The notes beneath the pieces were generated by a model. The model saw only the letters and a program-made list of their open reading frames with translations, ran no database searches and was not told where the DNA came from. The translations under genes and the position numbers were made by a program. Below, piece after piece: positions 20,045-31,435 of a stretch of 64,000 bases of DNA. The number at the start of each line of letters is the position of its first letter. Positions within the stretch are counted from its first letter, which is position 1. The stretch comes from Erodium maritimum (lineage: Eukaryota > Streptophyta > Magnoliopsida > Geraniales > Geraniaceae): the NCBI GenBank assembly GCA_963921825.1, contig OY997590.1, positions 38,581,039 through 38,645,038 on the forward strand, given 5' to 3'.

Positions 20045-22502
20045 TTCCAATTATATTTTTTTTGAAACGGATAACCGGAGACTTTCATAAATACCAATAG
20101 GTAATCAAACAGGACGGGGCGTGATCGCCCCGGGTTCCAGATGTATGTCCGAGCCGACCGTAGTAGGCCCGACGCTCATGGACCCATAATAATAGCCCAC
20201 TTGAAATCGTGGGCACAAACTCAAGACAACTCCTTACCATCGTCTCAAAACAACAAGACATAAAGTAAAAGGTCATAAACCAAGCAGGAAATAAATTGTT
20301 CCAAAGATAATGCATATAACAAGAAAATAGATAAAAATACTTTGATGATGTTGCAGGCAGCCCGGGACCTCCCAACACTGGTTGTCCCGGGTCTGTAGGT
20401 ATAGTTTGAGGGCGACTCCACCCACCCCTGCCGGGTCGGGTCATTCCTTCATCGGAGGCTGTTGTGCCTCTGTCTGCTCTTCCCTATCCCCTTCCTGATA
20501 TACCGGCCACACGATGTCTGGTTGGACGGTCGGATCATCCGGCGACTTCTTCTTCGGCTCCGGCGGACGAGCGTACAGTGAGTCGCTCCTAGTCTTCAGG
20601 GTAGTCAACTTACCCTTTCCTCGGCTGGGCCCTCCTTTCCCTAGTCCTGCCTGGGGATCTTTCTCCTTCCACTGGAGATCTTTCCCCTTCCCCTGCCGGG
20701 TCACTACAGTAGCTCCGGGCTCAGCTCGGTCAATAGGATCAACAGCAGGGTGGACGTTAGCCAGATTGTCAGGCTTCGTGGAACCCGGGGGTCCTCCAAA
20801 GGCTCGATGCTCTCCCTCCTGCATTACATTGGTTGCCCCTCCTAGGGTAACCCTAGCCAGATTGTCAGACTTCGAAATGTCTGCACCGGGGAGACTTTCT
20901 CCCATAACAATTTCCCTGGATCGAATCAGCGGATTCAGGGACAAATCACTCAGCAGGTAAGTAATAGTCGGGTGTGTCACCGGTAAGGGGGGGGGGGTGT
21001 ATTCCAGACCGTCCTCAGTAGCCGGTCCACATCCATTTGACTTGGGACCAGGATAGACGAGTCGTACCAGACCTCTTCCCGACCAATCCCCAGCAACTGA
21101 GTCGTACAACCCGTGATTCTGTGGGTTAGCAAGCCACACCTGCGACAGAAATCCGCTATCCTCTCATATTGCAGTTCAATCACAGCGGAGGATGTGGTAC
21201 CTGGAAATCTGAGACGTAGTATTCTCCGTAGAGGTCGGTTCAGCTCCATTCGGACCTGCAGCCATAAAAACATATCCTCCCGCCTAGCCAACGGAATCGG
21301 AGCAGATAACACTTGGGTGCCCATACTATCTGCAATATGGTCGCGGATGTATGAGTTCTTGGCTCCCACCGGGACGTTTAACGCCCTAACACCAAGCTCC
21401 ACATGACGGAAATTAATCTCATTGGTCGGGACATATTGCCTGAGTGGCTCCAACAGAAGGGGGAAACCCTTGAAAATCCAGGGCCTCCTATGACGAATAT
21501 TTTCCATCGTCTCTGCGGACGGGAAGTGATAACCTGTGACCTCCGGGGACATAAACTCCACCTGTATTCCATTCACCTTCCACTTCTGTAACATCATCGC
21601 ACAGACGACGTTCTGATTGTGGATTCGGTCCCCTGCAACCTGAGCTGCCAGGGAAAACTGGTACGTGCCCTTGGTGAAAGCCGGGACCCCTTCCTCCGAA
21701 ACCACCACATCGTCATCGTCATCCTCCCAATCTGGGACCGGGGAGATCCGGATTGAGTTTACTTCAGGTTGACGTACACTCAACCCAGATCCGGCGGCTG
21801 GCCGAGGACTCATGTCCGGTACCCGATCTGTCGGAGGACGATATCTAGGCACCACCGTCGGTGGCTGTGGCCGAGAACAGGACAGCATGTCCGTCTGAGC
21901 CTCCCCCACTTCCAATCGGCTTTCACCCTGAACCAGGACGGCCAGCGGAGCCTCAGAAACCGCAGTGGCGGTCAGGTGTGTGCCTGGCTTGTCCTTCAAG
22001 GCCAGGGGACCGGTCGACCGCCGGTGGTTCGATAGAGAGCGAGAGTGGTCTGCATCGTGTGACGACGTGAAGGTGGCGCCGGTCAGAAACCCTACCAGTT
22101 CGGGGGCCTGTTGCTGGTGAGGGTCGACGACGACAGGCTGGATCTGGTCGGTGGATGTCATTTCCGATTGAGCCTGACAAGGAACGAACAGATCCAGTAC
22201 AGAGAGGGACTGAAACGATGAGGGGCGGCGGCGGAGTCGTCGGAAGCACAGCGGAAAGACAGTCTCGAGAAGAACCGTTGGGGAACGGAGAGGAGAGTGA
22301 CCAGTCGAGGACGACTGGGGCATTGGACGTTGAGCGAGGGCGATGATGCAGAATGAACCGGCGATGGCGAGGACGCAGACGAGATCGGCGAAAGCGAGGG
22401 CGGCGACGGCGAGACCCTAGCTAGGGTAGAAATGAACCTCACGAAGAGGTGAACTAAGAGTTTTAAAAAAAAATTATTTGATGATACATGTTCCAATTAT
22501 AT
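20045..22502 (-). mobile_element. Complete ORF1-only LINE (DUF4283/CCHC type), copy 3
   Basis: The duplication TTCCAATTATAT is found at 20045-20056 (next to the poly-T at 20056-20063) and at 22491-22502 (next to the 5' end). On the minus strand the 2.43-kb body has a 5' leader, ORF1, and a 380-bp 3' UTR ending GTTTCAAAAAAAA. That 3' UTR is shared with copy 1 (1-1196). No ORF2 is present. This is the best preserved of the three DUF4283-type copies. Confidence 0.9.
20441..22323 (-). pseudogene. LINE ORF1 (DUF4283 plus intact CCHC knuckle), one frameshift
   Basis: The minus-strand ATG at 22323 opens a 448-codon frame ending at 20977. The N-terminus is Pro/Ser-rich with an acidic run (DWEDDDDD). 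DUF4283 lies at about 21300-21700 (GTYQFSLAAQVAGDR, RPWIFKGFPLLLEPL). A complete zinc knuckle CRRCGLLTHRITGC lies near 21110-21150. A run of 11 C (plus-strand G at 20987-20997) is the probable slip site. The frame ending at 20441 supplies the remaining tail (REIVMGESLPG to QQPPMKE). Apart from that single homopolymer slip I see no disabling change, so the copy may be fairly young. Role: nucleic-acid binding in the LINE RNP. Confidence 0.87.
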
Positions 22503-22518
22503 ATATATATATATATAT

Positions 22519-23840
22519 TGAGAACCACTCTTAACATAGGAACTATGAGAACCAATCCTAGTCACACACATTTAAGATCCAACATTCACCATGATGCCAC
22601 ATCATCATCTCAATTCTACCATAGTTCACGCCACTTTCATCTATTCTCACACAAGCAAGGGCATAATTGTAATAGCATGGTGCCATGTGGACAATTGTCT
22701 ATTTTTTTCACCAATTCACTAATTTAATATTTCCCGATTCGTTTGAACTCCGATTAACTTCAAACTTGCGCCTATATTTTTCTTTTTTCAAGGGCTTTAA
22801 ATCAAGATCAGTCATGAATATATTTTGAAGCACGAAAATAAAAATTTATATCAAGGTGATAAAAATAATATTGAGCGTTGATAAATCTTCACTAATAAAT
22901 GTTTTACATCGGAGTACCAAACTAGTGCTAAATGTTGATAAAAAAAAACATGTAATGAGGTGATAAGAAACAAATAATGAGGTGATAAAAACATTTTCAA
23001 TTTTGATAATAAGTGTGATACACTAGAGTTTAACGTTGATAAAAAAAACTTGTGATAAGGTGATAAAAAACACGTAATTCAATGATAAATCTAGTGTTTA
23101 GTGTTGATAATACTGGTGTTTATAAAAAGCACTTGATGAGATGATGATCAGTTTTGGAGAATGGGGTGATAAAACCAGTGTAAAGTGTTGATAAAAACAG
23201 GGTAAAGTGTTGATAAACCCAGAGCAAAGTGTTGATAAAAATTACTCATATATAATTCCTTTAAAAACTAGCCCCGAAATAAATTTTTTTCGTGCTTCAA
23301 AAAAACATGTGATGCGGGTGATAAAACACACATAATTTGAATGATAAACTTAGTGTTTAGTGTTGATAAAACTAATGTTCATAAAAAGCACGCGATGAGG
23401 TGATAAAATCATGATCAGTTTTGGAAAATGAGGTGATAAAAGCAGTGTAAAGTGTTGATAAAACCAGTGTAAAAATGTTGATAAATCCAGAGCAAAGTGT
23501 TGATAAAAATTACCCAGATTTTTTTTAAAAAAAAATCTACCCCGAAATAAAAAAAAATTTGTGCTTCAAAATATATTCATGACTGATCTTGATTGAAAGC
23601 CCTTAAAAAAACAAAACTAATGGCGCAAGTTTGAAGCCAATCGGAGTTCAAACAAAGCGGGAAAAATTAAATTAGTGAATTGGTTAAAAAAATATGATAG
23701 TTTTACTAAAAAGCCCTTACCACTTACTAAAAAGTGTTGTTTTTTTGCAGTCAAGTACTCAATTGCATCTCATCCATCCATTCCTAAAATGGATGACTTA
23801 GATTGGTTCTCGCGGTTCCTATGTTAAAACATGGTTCTCA
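22519..23840. mobile_element. Foldback / long-TIR element with (TA)n flanks
   Basis: The left end GAGAACCACTCTTAACATAGG (from 22519) is inverted at the right end (CTATGTTAAAACATGGTTCTC to 23840). The pairing extends inward about 270-340 bp, including CAGTCATGAATATATTTTGA against its complement at 23570-23600. Both sides abut TA-rich microsatellite (22499-22518 and 23854-23887), recalling MITEs such as rice Micron that sit in (TA)n. No protein is encoded. Confidence 0.8.
22860..23565. repeat. TGATAA-rich tandem core of the foldback element
   Basis: Dozens of short units (GTGTTGATAAA, GAGGTGATAAA) fill the core. A larger duplication is visible: the block around 23125-23250 (GATCAGTTTTGGAGAATG to GAGCAAAGTGTTGATAAAAA) recurs at 23385-23515, a period of about 260 bp. 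Confidence 0.8.
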
Positions 23841-24503
23841 CCAGATTTCTGCTATATATATATAATATAATATAATATAATATATAAAACATTCCAATTA
23901 TGAGAGAGTGGAAAAATGACCCTAACCACCGTTTTAGGTTCATGACTTGTCACGTTTCTACGACTAAGACTTTAATAGTGGAATTTTTTTTTTCAAGTGT
24001 TTAAAATTGGTTGAATTAGAAATATTTTCGTTTGACCCAACCACCGTTATAGAAAAGTCTTAGGTCTCCCATTTCTTTGGACAGAATTCAAAGACTATAC
24101 TTCGTAGTTAAGAAAAATATACATTCTCTGCTTCTTTTTTCCCTCGTATATAATATTTATTTTGTCAAAAATAATGTTAAGTTTAATCATTTTATCAAAG
24201 TTTTCTTGACTTAATATAGGGTAATAAATAAAAAAATAAGTTTGCACAAACATAGGATGCTATCTATATACATGTGTAACATGTCTTGGTTACATTTCAA
24301 TCAACTCTAATGATCCACTAAATGAATGGAAGACTATTGGTGAGAACTATACATTTCAATTCAACTAACCATGATAGACTTGTAAAATATAGACTTTCTA
24401 TTCATTTAGGTGTTGGTGTGTGTTAATGGCTGCTAACTTCTGGTCAATCAATTTTTGTACATTTCCAACTTAAAGCAATTAGATGATAAAATCTATAAGG
24501 GCA
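23841..24503. other. AT-rich spacer with (TA)n and TTCCAATTAT motif
   Basis: It contains TA/AATAT microsatellite (23854-23887) and a further TTCCAATTAT copy at about 23891. No gene is seen. Confidence 0.5.
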
Positions 24504-24985
24504 TGTTGCTGGTCAGATTCGCGGACCAACACAACACTCCACCAAACAATAGAATCAAATCTTTGATAACAAAAAAAACATGGAAAAAAAAATGTTCTAC
24601 AATGCAAAATAAAATTCAATAAGCACGGCTCTTGTATATTATTCATTTTGTTACAAAAATAGAGTTTGGAAGGGACCAATACCAAAACACTGATCGTCTA
24701 AAGAACACAAAAATTAGTGTCTACGGATTGGTCACCAAACAAACAAGAAAGAACATTTTTTATATTAAGAGTAGAGAGAGCTTTTATTTATATCTTGAGA
24801 GCTTCTTACAAGATGATGTTGTTATGTAATGGGTGTTGGTTGTGTTTAACACAAGGGGTTGGTATCTCTATTTATAGGAACCGAGAACACATGAACAAAT
24901 GCCACATATACTACTTACATGCTAGTAGTGGTTGCATGTGAATTGTGGTGGCCACATGTGGCATACACATGCCACTTCTACAACA
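24504..24985 (-). repeat. 3' LTR of the minus-strand copia element
   Basis: It is bounded by TGTTG and CAACA inverted ends at 24504 and 24985. The minus strand carries CCTATAAATAGAG near 24870, a TATA box. The internal PPT abuts at 24986. The right-hand mate is absent, so LTR divergence cannot date it. Confidence 0.8.
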
Positions 24986-25019
24986 CTCCCCTATGAACAC
25001 CACAATGCGCTTCAAGATC

Positions 25020-25185
25020 AGGTTGCCTAGTTAAAAACCTCCTCAAGAAAATCCGGTGGGACAAAACCTGTTAAAAAATAGTGCAACACAAAAAATGTGT
25101 TTGATGTTGCCTCGTTAAAAACCTTTTCAAGAAAATCTTGTGGGACAAAACTTGGATAAGGGAAAAAGAGTGCAACGCACAAAAC
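25020..25185 (-). repeat. Two 87-bp tandem copies next to the copia PPT
   Basis: The phrase TTAAAAACCT(C/T)(C/T)TCAAGAAAATC followed by GTGGGACAAAAC occurs near 25030 and again near 25117. Copies differ by a few bases. It lies in the non-coding 3' part of the element. Confidence 0.75.
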
Positions 25186-25490
25186 TTGTCCCCCTCTGAC
25201 TTCAAGCAGACTACTTTGGTGGCTTACTAAGGCGACACATGTTGATTATGTGTCTAGTTTCTCAAAGGTAGAGTCCGACAAAATTTTAGTAAATAAATCA
25301 GCCAAGTTCTCGTATGACCGTATTTGCTTGATAACTATCTCATTACTCTTCCAGAGTTTATGAGTATAAAAGAACTACATAGAGATGTGCTTGATCCTAT
25401 GTCCTTTGATATAACATCCTCTGGCTTGAGCAATACAAGTTGTATTGTTTTTATATATAATGGAAGGAGAGCTTGGCGGAGTAAAGCCAA

Positions 25491-26830
25491 TCAAGCATAA
25501 CACATGCTTGATAACAGACCGCAAGAACACGCATTCTTAGCTAGCTTCATTAGTGCCACAATTTCCGAGTGGTTTGAGGATGTCGCAACCAAAGTTTGCT
25601 TCGTAGAGCGCCATGAAATGGCTATTTCACTGCAGGTGAAAAACATATCTTGTCTAGAAGCGAGCTTTATGAGGATCTGATAAATAGCCTGCATTTGTAT
25701 ATCCAACCAGGCCAAAGCCCCCTGGACTTGGAATATAATAGCCCAAAATCTCTAGTTCCACTCATATAACGAAATATATGTTTGTTACCGTTCCAATGTC
25801 TTTTAATGGGTTATGAACTGAATCTAGCAAGTACATTTACTGTGAATGCTATATCAGGTCGTGTACACTATGCCAAATATAACAAAGCCCCAATAGCATT
25901 TAAATATGGTACTTCAGGACCAAGTATCACTTCATCTGCTTCTTTAGGACAGAATGGATCCTTCTTTGGATTTAAAGATCGGACGACCATTGGAGTACTA
26001 AGTGTTTTAGGAGATTCTCAACCTATGCAGATTGATGAATCAAAATGCCATCAAACAGATGCTCGAGCTGCAGGCCGAGATAATGTCTAGTTTTTCCCAA
26101 ATCTTTGATTTCAAATTCTCTTTTCATATATGTTGTAGCATTGAGGATCTCTTCTGGAGTCCCAACCAGATTTATGTCATCAACGTATACTGCCATAATA
26201 ACAAACCGGAGGTTGTTTTCTTAATGAACATACATGGACATATAACATCATTCTTATAGCCTTCTCTGGTAAGGTATTCGCTAAGGCGAGGTACCACATC
26301 CTACCAGATTCCTTTATCCCGTACAGAGACTTCTATAACTTTATGAAACATAGATATCTAGGGATATCTATCATTGCTTCAGGCAATCTCAACCCATCGG
26401 GGAATTTCATTTAGATATTAGTGTCCAAAGTACCATATATGTAAGTAGTGATGACATCCACCATGCACATATCAAGTCCTTTAGAGACTAATAGGCTGAT
26501 CAAATATCTGAAAGTGATCATATCCATCAATGAGGAATATGTCTCATCAAAATCGACTCCTGGCCATTGAGAGAATACTTAGGCCACAAGTTATATCGGG
26601 CGACTTCATTTTTCTCATTTCGTTTCCATGTAAATACTCACCTATAATCGACAGGTTTAACATCTTCTGGTGTTTTTGAAACGGGCCCAAAGACTTGATG
26701 TTTTGCCAATGAAGCCAATTCTACCTGAATTGCTTCTTCCCACATAGGCCATTCATCTCTGTGACGGCATTCATCGATGCTTCGAGGTTGAAAATCAAAT
26801 TCATTGATTATTTCATTAGCCACCACAAAC
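25491..26830 (-). pseudogene. Copia RT and RNase H fragments
   Basis: The RNase H signature SWRSTKQTLVATSSNHSEIVAL lies at 25715-25491 in its own frame. RT C-terminal pieces (YLNAIGALLYLA, TRPDIAF) read on the minus strand at about 25840-25990. The start of the RT module (DEWPMWEEAIQVELASL) lies at 26826-26638. Several frame breaks separate the pieces. Inactive. Confidence 0.8.
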
Positions 26831-27431
26831 GCAAAGATTTCATAAAAAATAATTGATTGTCGATCCTATGTCTCTTTGATGTGTGAGTAATTCATATGAA
26901 TTTCTTCATTTCATTTATTTTACAACTTATCAAGAGTATTAGAGCCTTCTAACACTTCCGGCCCATTTGGTTCTTCATGAATCGGCTCTGGTAGTTCTTT
27001 TGGAACTACCTCTGGTAATGAATCTTTCTCATCTTCTCTATTCGTCTAACAGTTTCGTTTCCGGGGAACAATGTCTTTTGATCCAATTGGTCTTCCATGC
27101 TTCAAGCGTGTACTAGAGTAATTGATAACTGTCTTTGCAGTATCACCAGTGATCTTAATTTTAGTTGATACATTGATAGCATCTATTTAAGACCTCATCA
27201 TCGTTGATGTGTCTACAAATGCATCATGCATTTGATTCGCAACATTTTACAAATGAATTATCCTATGTACTTCTATCTTACATGTGGTGTGTGTGGGTCT
27301 AAATTAGACAACGAATTCACTTTCCAAAAAGTTCATGTTTTATTTCAGGAGGTTTATAAGAAATTTCATGTCTTACTTTAGAAGGTTTATAAGAAAGTTC
27401 ATGTCTTACTTCAGGAGGCTTAATTTTCTCA

Positions 27432-28567
27432 CTAAAGGTGAAAATGTTGTCTCGTCAAAATGACAATCTGTAAATCTCGCAGTAACAAATCACATGTCCG
27501 AGGTTCAAGATACCTGATAATGGACGATGAATCAAAACAACATATACACCCAATCGCCGTTGGGGTCCCATTTTTTATGTGTTGAGTGGGTGCGATAAGA
27601 ACTTTTATATCACAACCAAAAGTTCTCAAATGAGATATATTAGTTTGATGGCCACACACAAGTTGTGCATGAGAATCTTGATGATATGCACTAGGTCTCG
27701 TATGAATTAAAGATGCAACATGTAATACAACATGTCCCCAAGCAGAAATAGGTAATTGTGATTGCATTAGTAATATACGTGCAATTACTTGTATACGTTT
27801 AATAAACAATTTTGCTAAACCATTCTAGGTATGGACATGTGCAACGGGAAGTTCAATATCAATCCATAAAGACATGAAATAATCATTAAATGCTCATGAT
27901 GTGAACTCACCAGCATCATCAAGACCAAGATACTTAATGGGATGGTCAGGGAAGTGTGCCTTGAGCTTAATGATATGTGTCAATAATTTAGTGAATGCAA
28001 CATTTTGCGTTGACAACAGACACACATGAGACCATCTGCTGGATGCATTTATCAGTACCATGAAATAACTGAATGGTCTGTTAGCTGGATGAATAAGGCC
28101 ATATATGTCTCCCTGAATCCTCTGCAAGAAAGATGGAAATTCAATATTAACCTTGGTTTGTGAAGGTCGGACCATTAATTTCCCTTGTGAACAAGTTATA
28201 CATGATATCTCATTAGACATTAGGATCTTCTGATCTTTTAATGAATGCCTATATGAGTTTTCAACAATCATACGCATCATCGTCGATTCCAGATGACCAA
28301 GACGATTGTGTCAAAACATAAAAACATTTGGATTAATAAACTTCTTACTCATTGCAGCGTAGGTCTCAATGGTTCTTATGACTGTATAATACAATCCTGA
28401 TGATAGAACCTATAATTTTTCAAGTACATGCTTTTCACCATATTTATCAAGGGTAATACAGAGAAACTTAGTCTCATTTTCATTTCTGGTCTCGACATGG
28501 TATCCGTTGTCACGAATATCCTTGAAGCTAAGTAGATTTCTTGTGTATCTACTTGCATATAAAGCAT
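27432..28567 (-). pseudogene. Copia GAG-pre-integrase and integrase fragments
   Basis: The frame at 28280-27894 contains a pre-integrase Cys pair (CITCSQGK), then IQGDIYGLIHP with the first catalytic Asp and LGLDDAGEFTS with the second. The frame at 27809-27432 gives the downstream integrase (LPISAWGHVVLHVASLIH, LRTFGCDIKVLI). A stop separates the two. The frame at 28567-28376 is consistent with the protease/pre-integrase spacer, although I recognise no protease motif in it. Confidence 0.8.
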
Positions 28568-28842
28568 TATGGATATTCAACCTTGTTCAATTTTCTAATA
28601 TAAGGTAGCTCTTCTGGAGCCCTCTATCAAATTTCCAATACCCACAATTATGCTAACTTTTTCCTCAACCAAGGTTAGACAAGAAAAATATTTTTTGTTT
28701 GTTAGGATTGTATGCGTAGTAGTACTATCAATTATACATAAATCGCCAACATTTTTGCAAGCATGATTCATCTATGTTAATTCTATGACCTTACTTAGTC
28801 TCTAGTTTCTATTAAATCGTTGGTTTTTAGTAGATAGTGTCC

Positions 28843-28844
<2 letters not shown>

Positions 28845-28896
<52 letters not shown>

Positions 28897-28898
28897 GA
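28845..28898 (+). repeat. (GA)n microsatellite
   Basis: An almost pure GA run with GACA interruptions. The Arg-Glu open frame over it is an artefact of the repeat. Confidence 0.95.
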
Positions 28899-31166
28899 AG
28901 GAATACGTCTCACATGGCCCCATCTCTTCCCATCTAAGTCTTCTACTATATTGAGGGGTCATTGGATCTTATGTGGTCGGGAACACCTTTGCTCAGTAAG
29001 TGGAAGAAGAGTGAGTGGACGATGGAAGATAATTGGTTGGATCTAAAACAACCATATAGGCGTAAAAATGTTCTCCTTGGTCTCTATCAAAAGTTCTTCT
29101 CTGGCAACGACGGGGCATTGTAGGTTCTGGAAACTAAAATTTATCGGTACACACGACATCGTGACGTCACCAAGAACAGACCAAGGAATACGGAGAGGCC
29201 TATTCGGCCTAGTTGCATCACCGATCTCAAGGATTGATCGAATGTTTGGCGAAGATCAGGTTCTCTTTGTCGTGATTGGAATTGGGCTCGAGATTGTGCC
29301 CCTCGTTCATACCAATGCGTCTTTAGTCGCTTTTCTTCTCGCCCTCCTGGATCCCAGCTAGCTTCTAAAGTCAATTGTGTTCTTTCGGCGTGAGCTTCTT
29401 CGATCCCGCCTATTCAGACAATGCCAACAGCAAGAGTGGTTGAGGTCACCGCGGGGTCTCTCCATCTTTGGGTGTTGCCCCATGACTTTGGTATCGTCAG
29501 GCGTCTGATATTGATATTACCCTTTGAACGGTTTACCTTTACCTTGACATGCCTTTGCCATTGTGGTCTCCTCTACTTTTCCCTGGATGGACGCTCCTCA
29601 AGAGGGGGAGTGGAATGTGGTTTAACGTAAACGAATAATGCAAAACCTCCAATTGGACTACCAAATAAGTTTGTAGCCAATTTCCTAATTCCACTACCAT
29701 TGATCCATTGACGCCTAGAGTTGGGCGAGCTTTTTCGCCTCCTCTAGAGGTTCCTTGTTGAACGGATATTCCTACTGTGTGTAACTATTTCTTCGAGGGA
29801 TCATGCTTTCCGTCATCCTTGACCAAACTTGTATGTCCTCTCTTTGACTCATTGTTGTGCGACAATACTTAACTTTAGTATGATTCATGTGGCTAACACC
29901 TCAGCCCACATAACTAGTTTCAATCTTCTTCTCACATCAATCTCAATATTGGAACTTCTGGACTTGGATCACGAACCTTCTCCTTGTATTATGTGGACCA
30001 TGATGATTTAGTGTCCTCGATTGAAGATTGGAAGGTCCTTAGACCCTCTCATTCCTTTTCTGATTATGTCGATCGATGATGTTCTGATTAGAAGTTGGCT
30101 TCTCTCTTTTATATTATCTGTCTCCACGTTATATGCTAAGTCGCAGCTATATTGTTGAGATATGTTGGAAGCTCGGTATGTTCGTTACCATCCATATGTA
30201 CTTCCCGGCCCCATCTCGATCGGATGGGACTTGATTGGTTGCAATTCTCCTAGTAGAATAGGTTCTTGTTCACTCAGCCCCAATCACATTGATCGCCCCT
30301 CGACCTACTGTGGATTTGGCGCTTGTTACTCGGTTTTCGGGATAGTGGGCCAATACATCCGACAGGTGGGATGATATGGATTTTCATGACGCTAGTTTGA
30401 TTTGGTTCCACACAAACTCAATCATGGGCTACATCAGAGGTTCGTCCTTTCCACGTCCATAAATTTGTAGATGACTTTAGTGATGTCTTTTCTTATCTTG
30501 GTCTCCCTTTGAGGCACCCTTTTCTTTCATTGATGCACGTACAAAGGAAAAGATTACCTACCTACATGTGACGGATTTTGTTGCGCATCCGAGGTCCATA
30601 ACAAGGGTTTAGTAGAAGAGTTTTGAAAGCTGGATGCGACCCTAAGTCATAACTGTAAAACGGAATGTTTAGCCTTGTTAGTGTTACATGATTATGTATA
30701 TCTAATTTTGTTGCTGCTTTTGTTACTATTCTTTCCCGCTTGTTCTGAGTTTCGTTAGAGCATTTGTTTTTTATAGTAAAAATATCCCGGGGATAGTCTA
30801 TCTACCTCAATAGATCCTTCTAAATGTCCATTCTAGACTATGACGATTCCAATTGCTATCTATGACCCGCGGGACTCCAATTTCCCTTTAATCTGATCCT
30901 ACCCATGAACAATCAAGAAGCAACTATAAGAGGTTAAGTCAAGTTCGTGTATCATATCTCATTCAGTTTGTAAGTATGAGTTGCTTACTAAGCCCCCTAA
31001 AGGAAACATAATATGAAGCTACAATAAGGAAATGGAATGGCTGTTCGTGGAATCTAGAAATAAGCAAATGCAACAGCTGCTTCCTGTGTGCGTGTAGAAA
31101 GAAATCTGATAACTGAATAAGTGCAAGAATTGAGAAGAGGCTGATTTAATTCAATGTATCTTACCC
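28899..31166. other. Unassigned, possibly decayed retroelement
   Basis: Higher-GC stretches with short open frames (29068-29361 and 29421-29630 on the plus strand) show no motif I recognise. T-rich sequence near 30690-30780 resembles a LINE 3' UTR, but there is no poly(A) or target duplication. Confidence 0.35.
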
Positions 31167-31360
31167 CAACGAACAAACTTCTCTACTGGATTTCTGTTGG
31201 CATATACCCTCCCTAGATGTCTAGGCATAGAAGAGAAGCTCTAGGAACAAAAGTACCACCTTCAGATATAAGGTCCTCTTGCCAGCCACACCTGCAAAAC
31301 TAACCATATCTATATACTATGTAACCAAATGCTTAAAACTTTGCCCTAAAATTAACAGTA

Positions 31361-31435
31361 TGGATCCAGATGGATTTGAACCATCATCCACCAGAACACC
31401 CAGTCTGGGGCTCTGCCAATTTGAGCTATGAATCC
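31361..31435 (-). tRNA. tRNA-like gene, anticodon uncertain (Pro-like)
   Basis: The minus strand folds as a cloverleaf of 75 nt. A 7-bp acceptor stem (GGATTCA with TGGATCC, one G-U) is followed by D stem GCTC/GAGC, anticodon stem CCAGA/TCTGG, variable loop of 5, and T arm GATGG-TTCAAAT-CCATC. A box (TAGCTCAAATTGG) and B box (GGTTCAAATCC) are good, and a T run follows downstream. The anticodon loop CTGGGTGT has 8 rather than 7 nt, so UGG or GGG (both Pro) are possible and it may be a pseudogene. Confidence 0.6.

Larger units (their letters stand above)
24504..28830 (-). mobile_element. Decayed Ty1/copia element, 3' LTR present, 5' part lost
   Basis: On the minus strand, fragments of integrase, RT and RNase H run from 28567 to 25491, followed by a purine-rich PPT (TCATAGGGGAG) and a 482-bp LTR. 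The order integrase before RT is diagnostic for copia. Gag, protease and the 5' LTR are missing. The element stops near a GA microsatellite at about 28846. Confidence 0.88.

Noticed and set aside
16145-22490. One full LINE with ORF1 (20441-22323) and ORF2 (16174-19863)
   Set aside because: The ORF1 element has its own poly(A) and a matching duplication at both ends, and about 170 bp of unrelated DNA separates it from the truncated ORF2 element.
28837-29046. Frame starting with a long Arg-Glu run
   Set aside because: Translation of a GA microsatellite.
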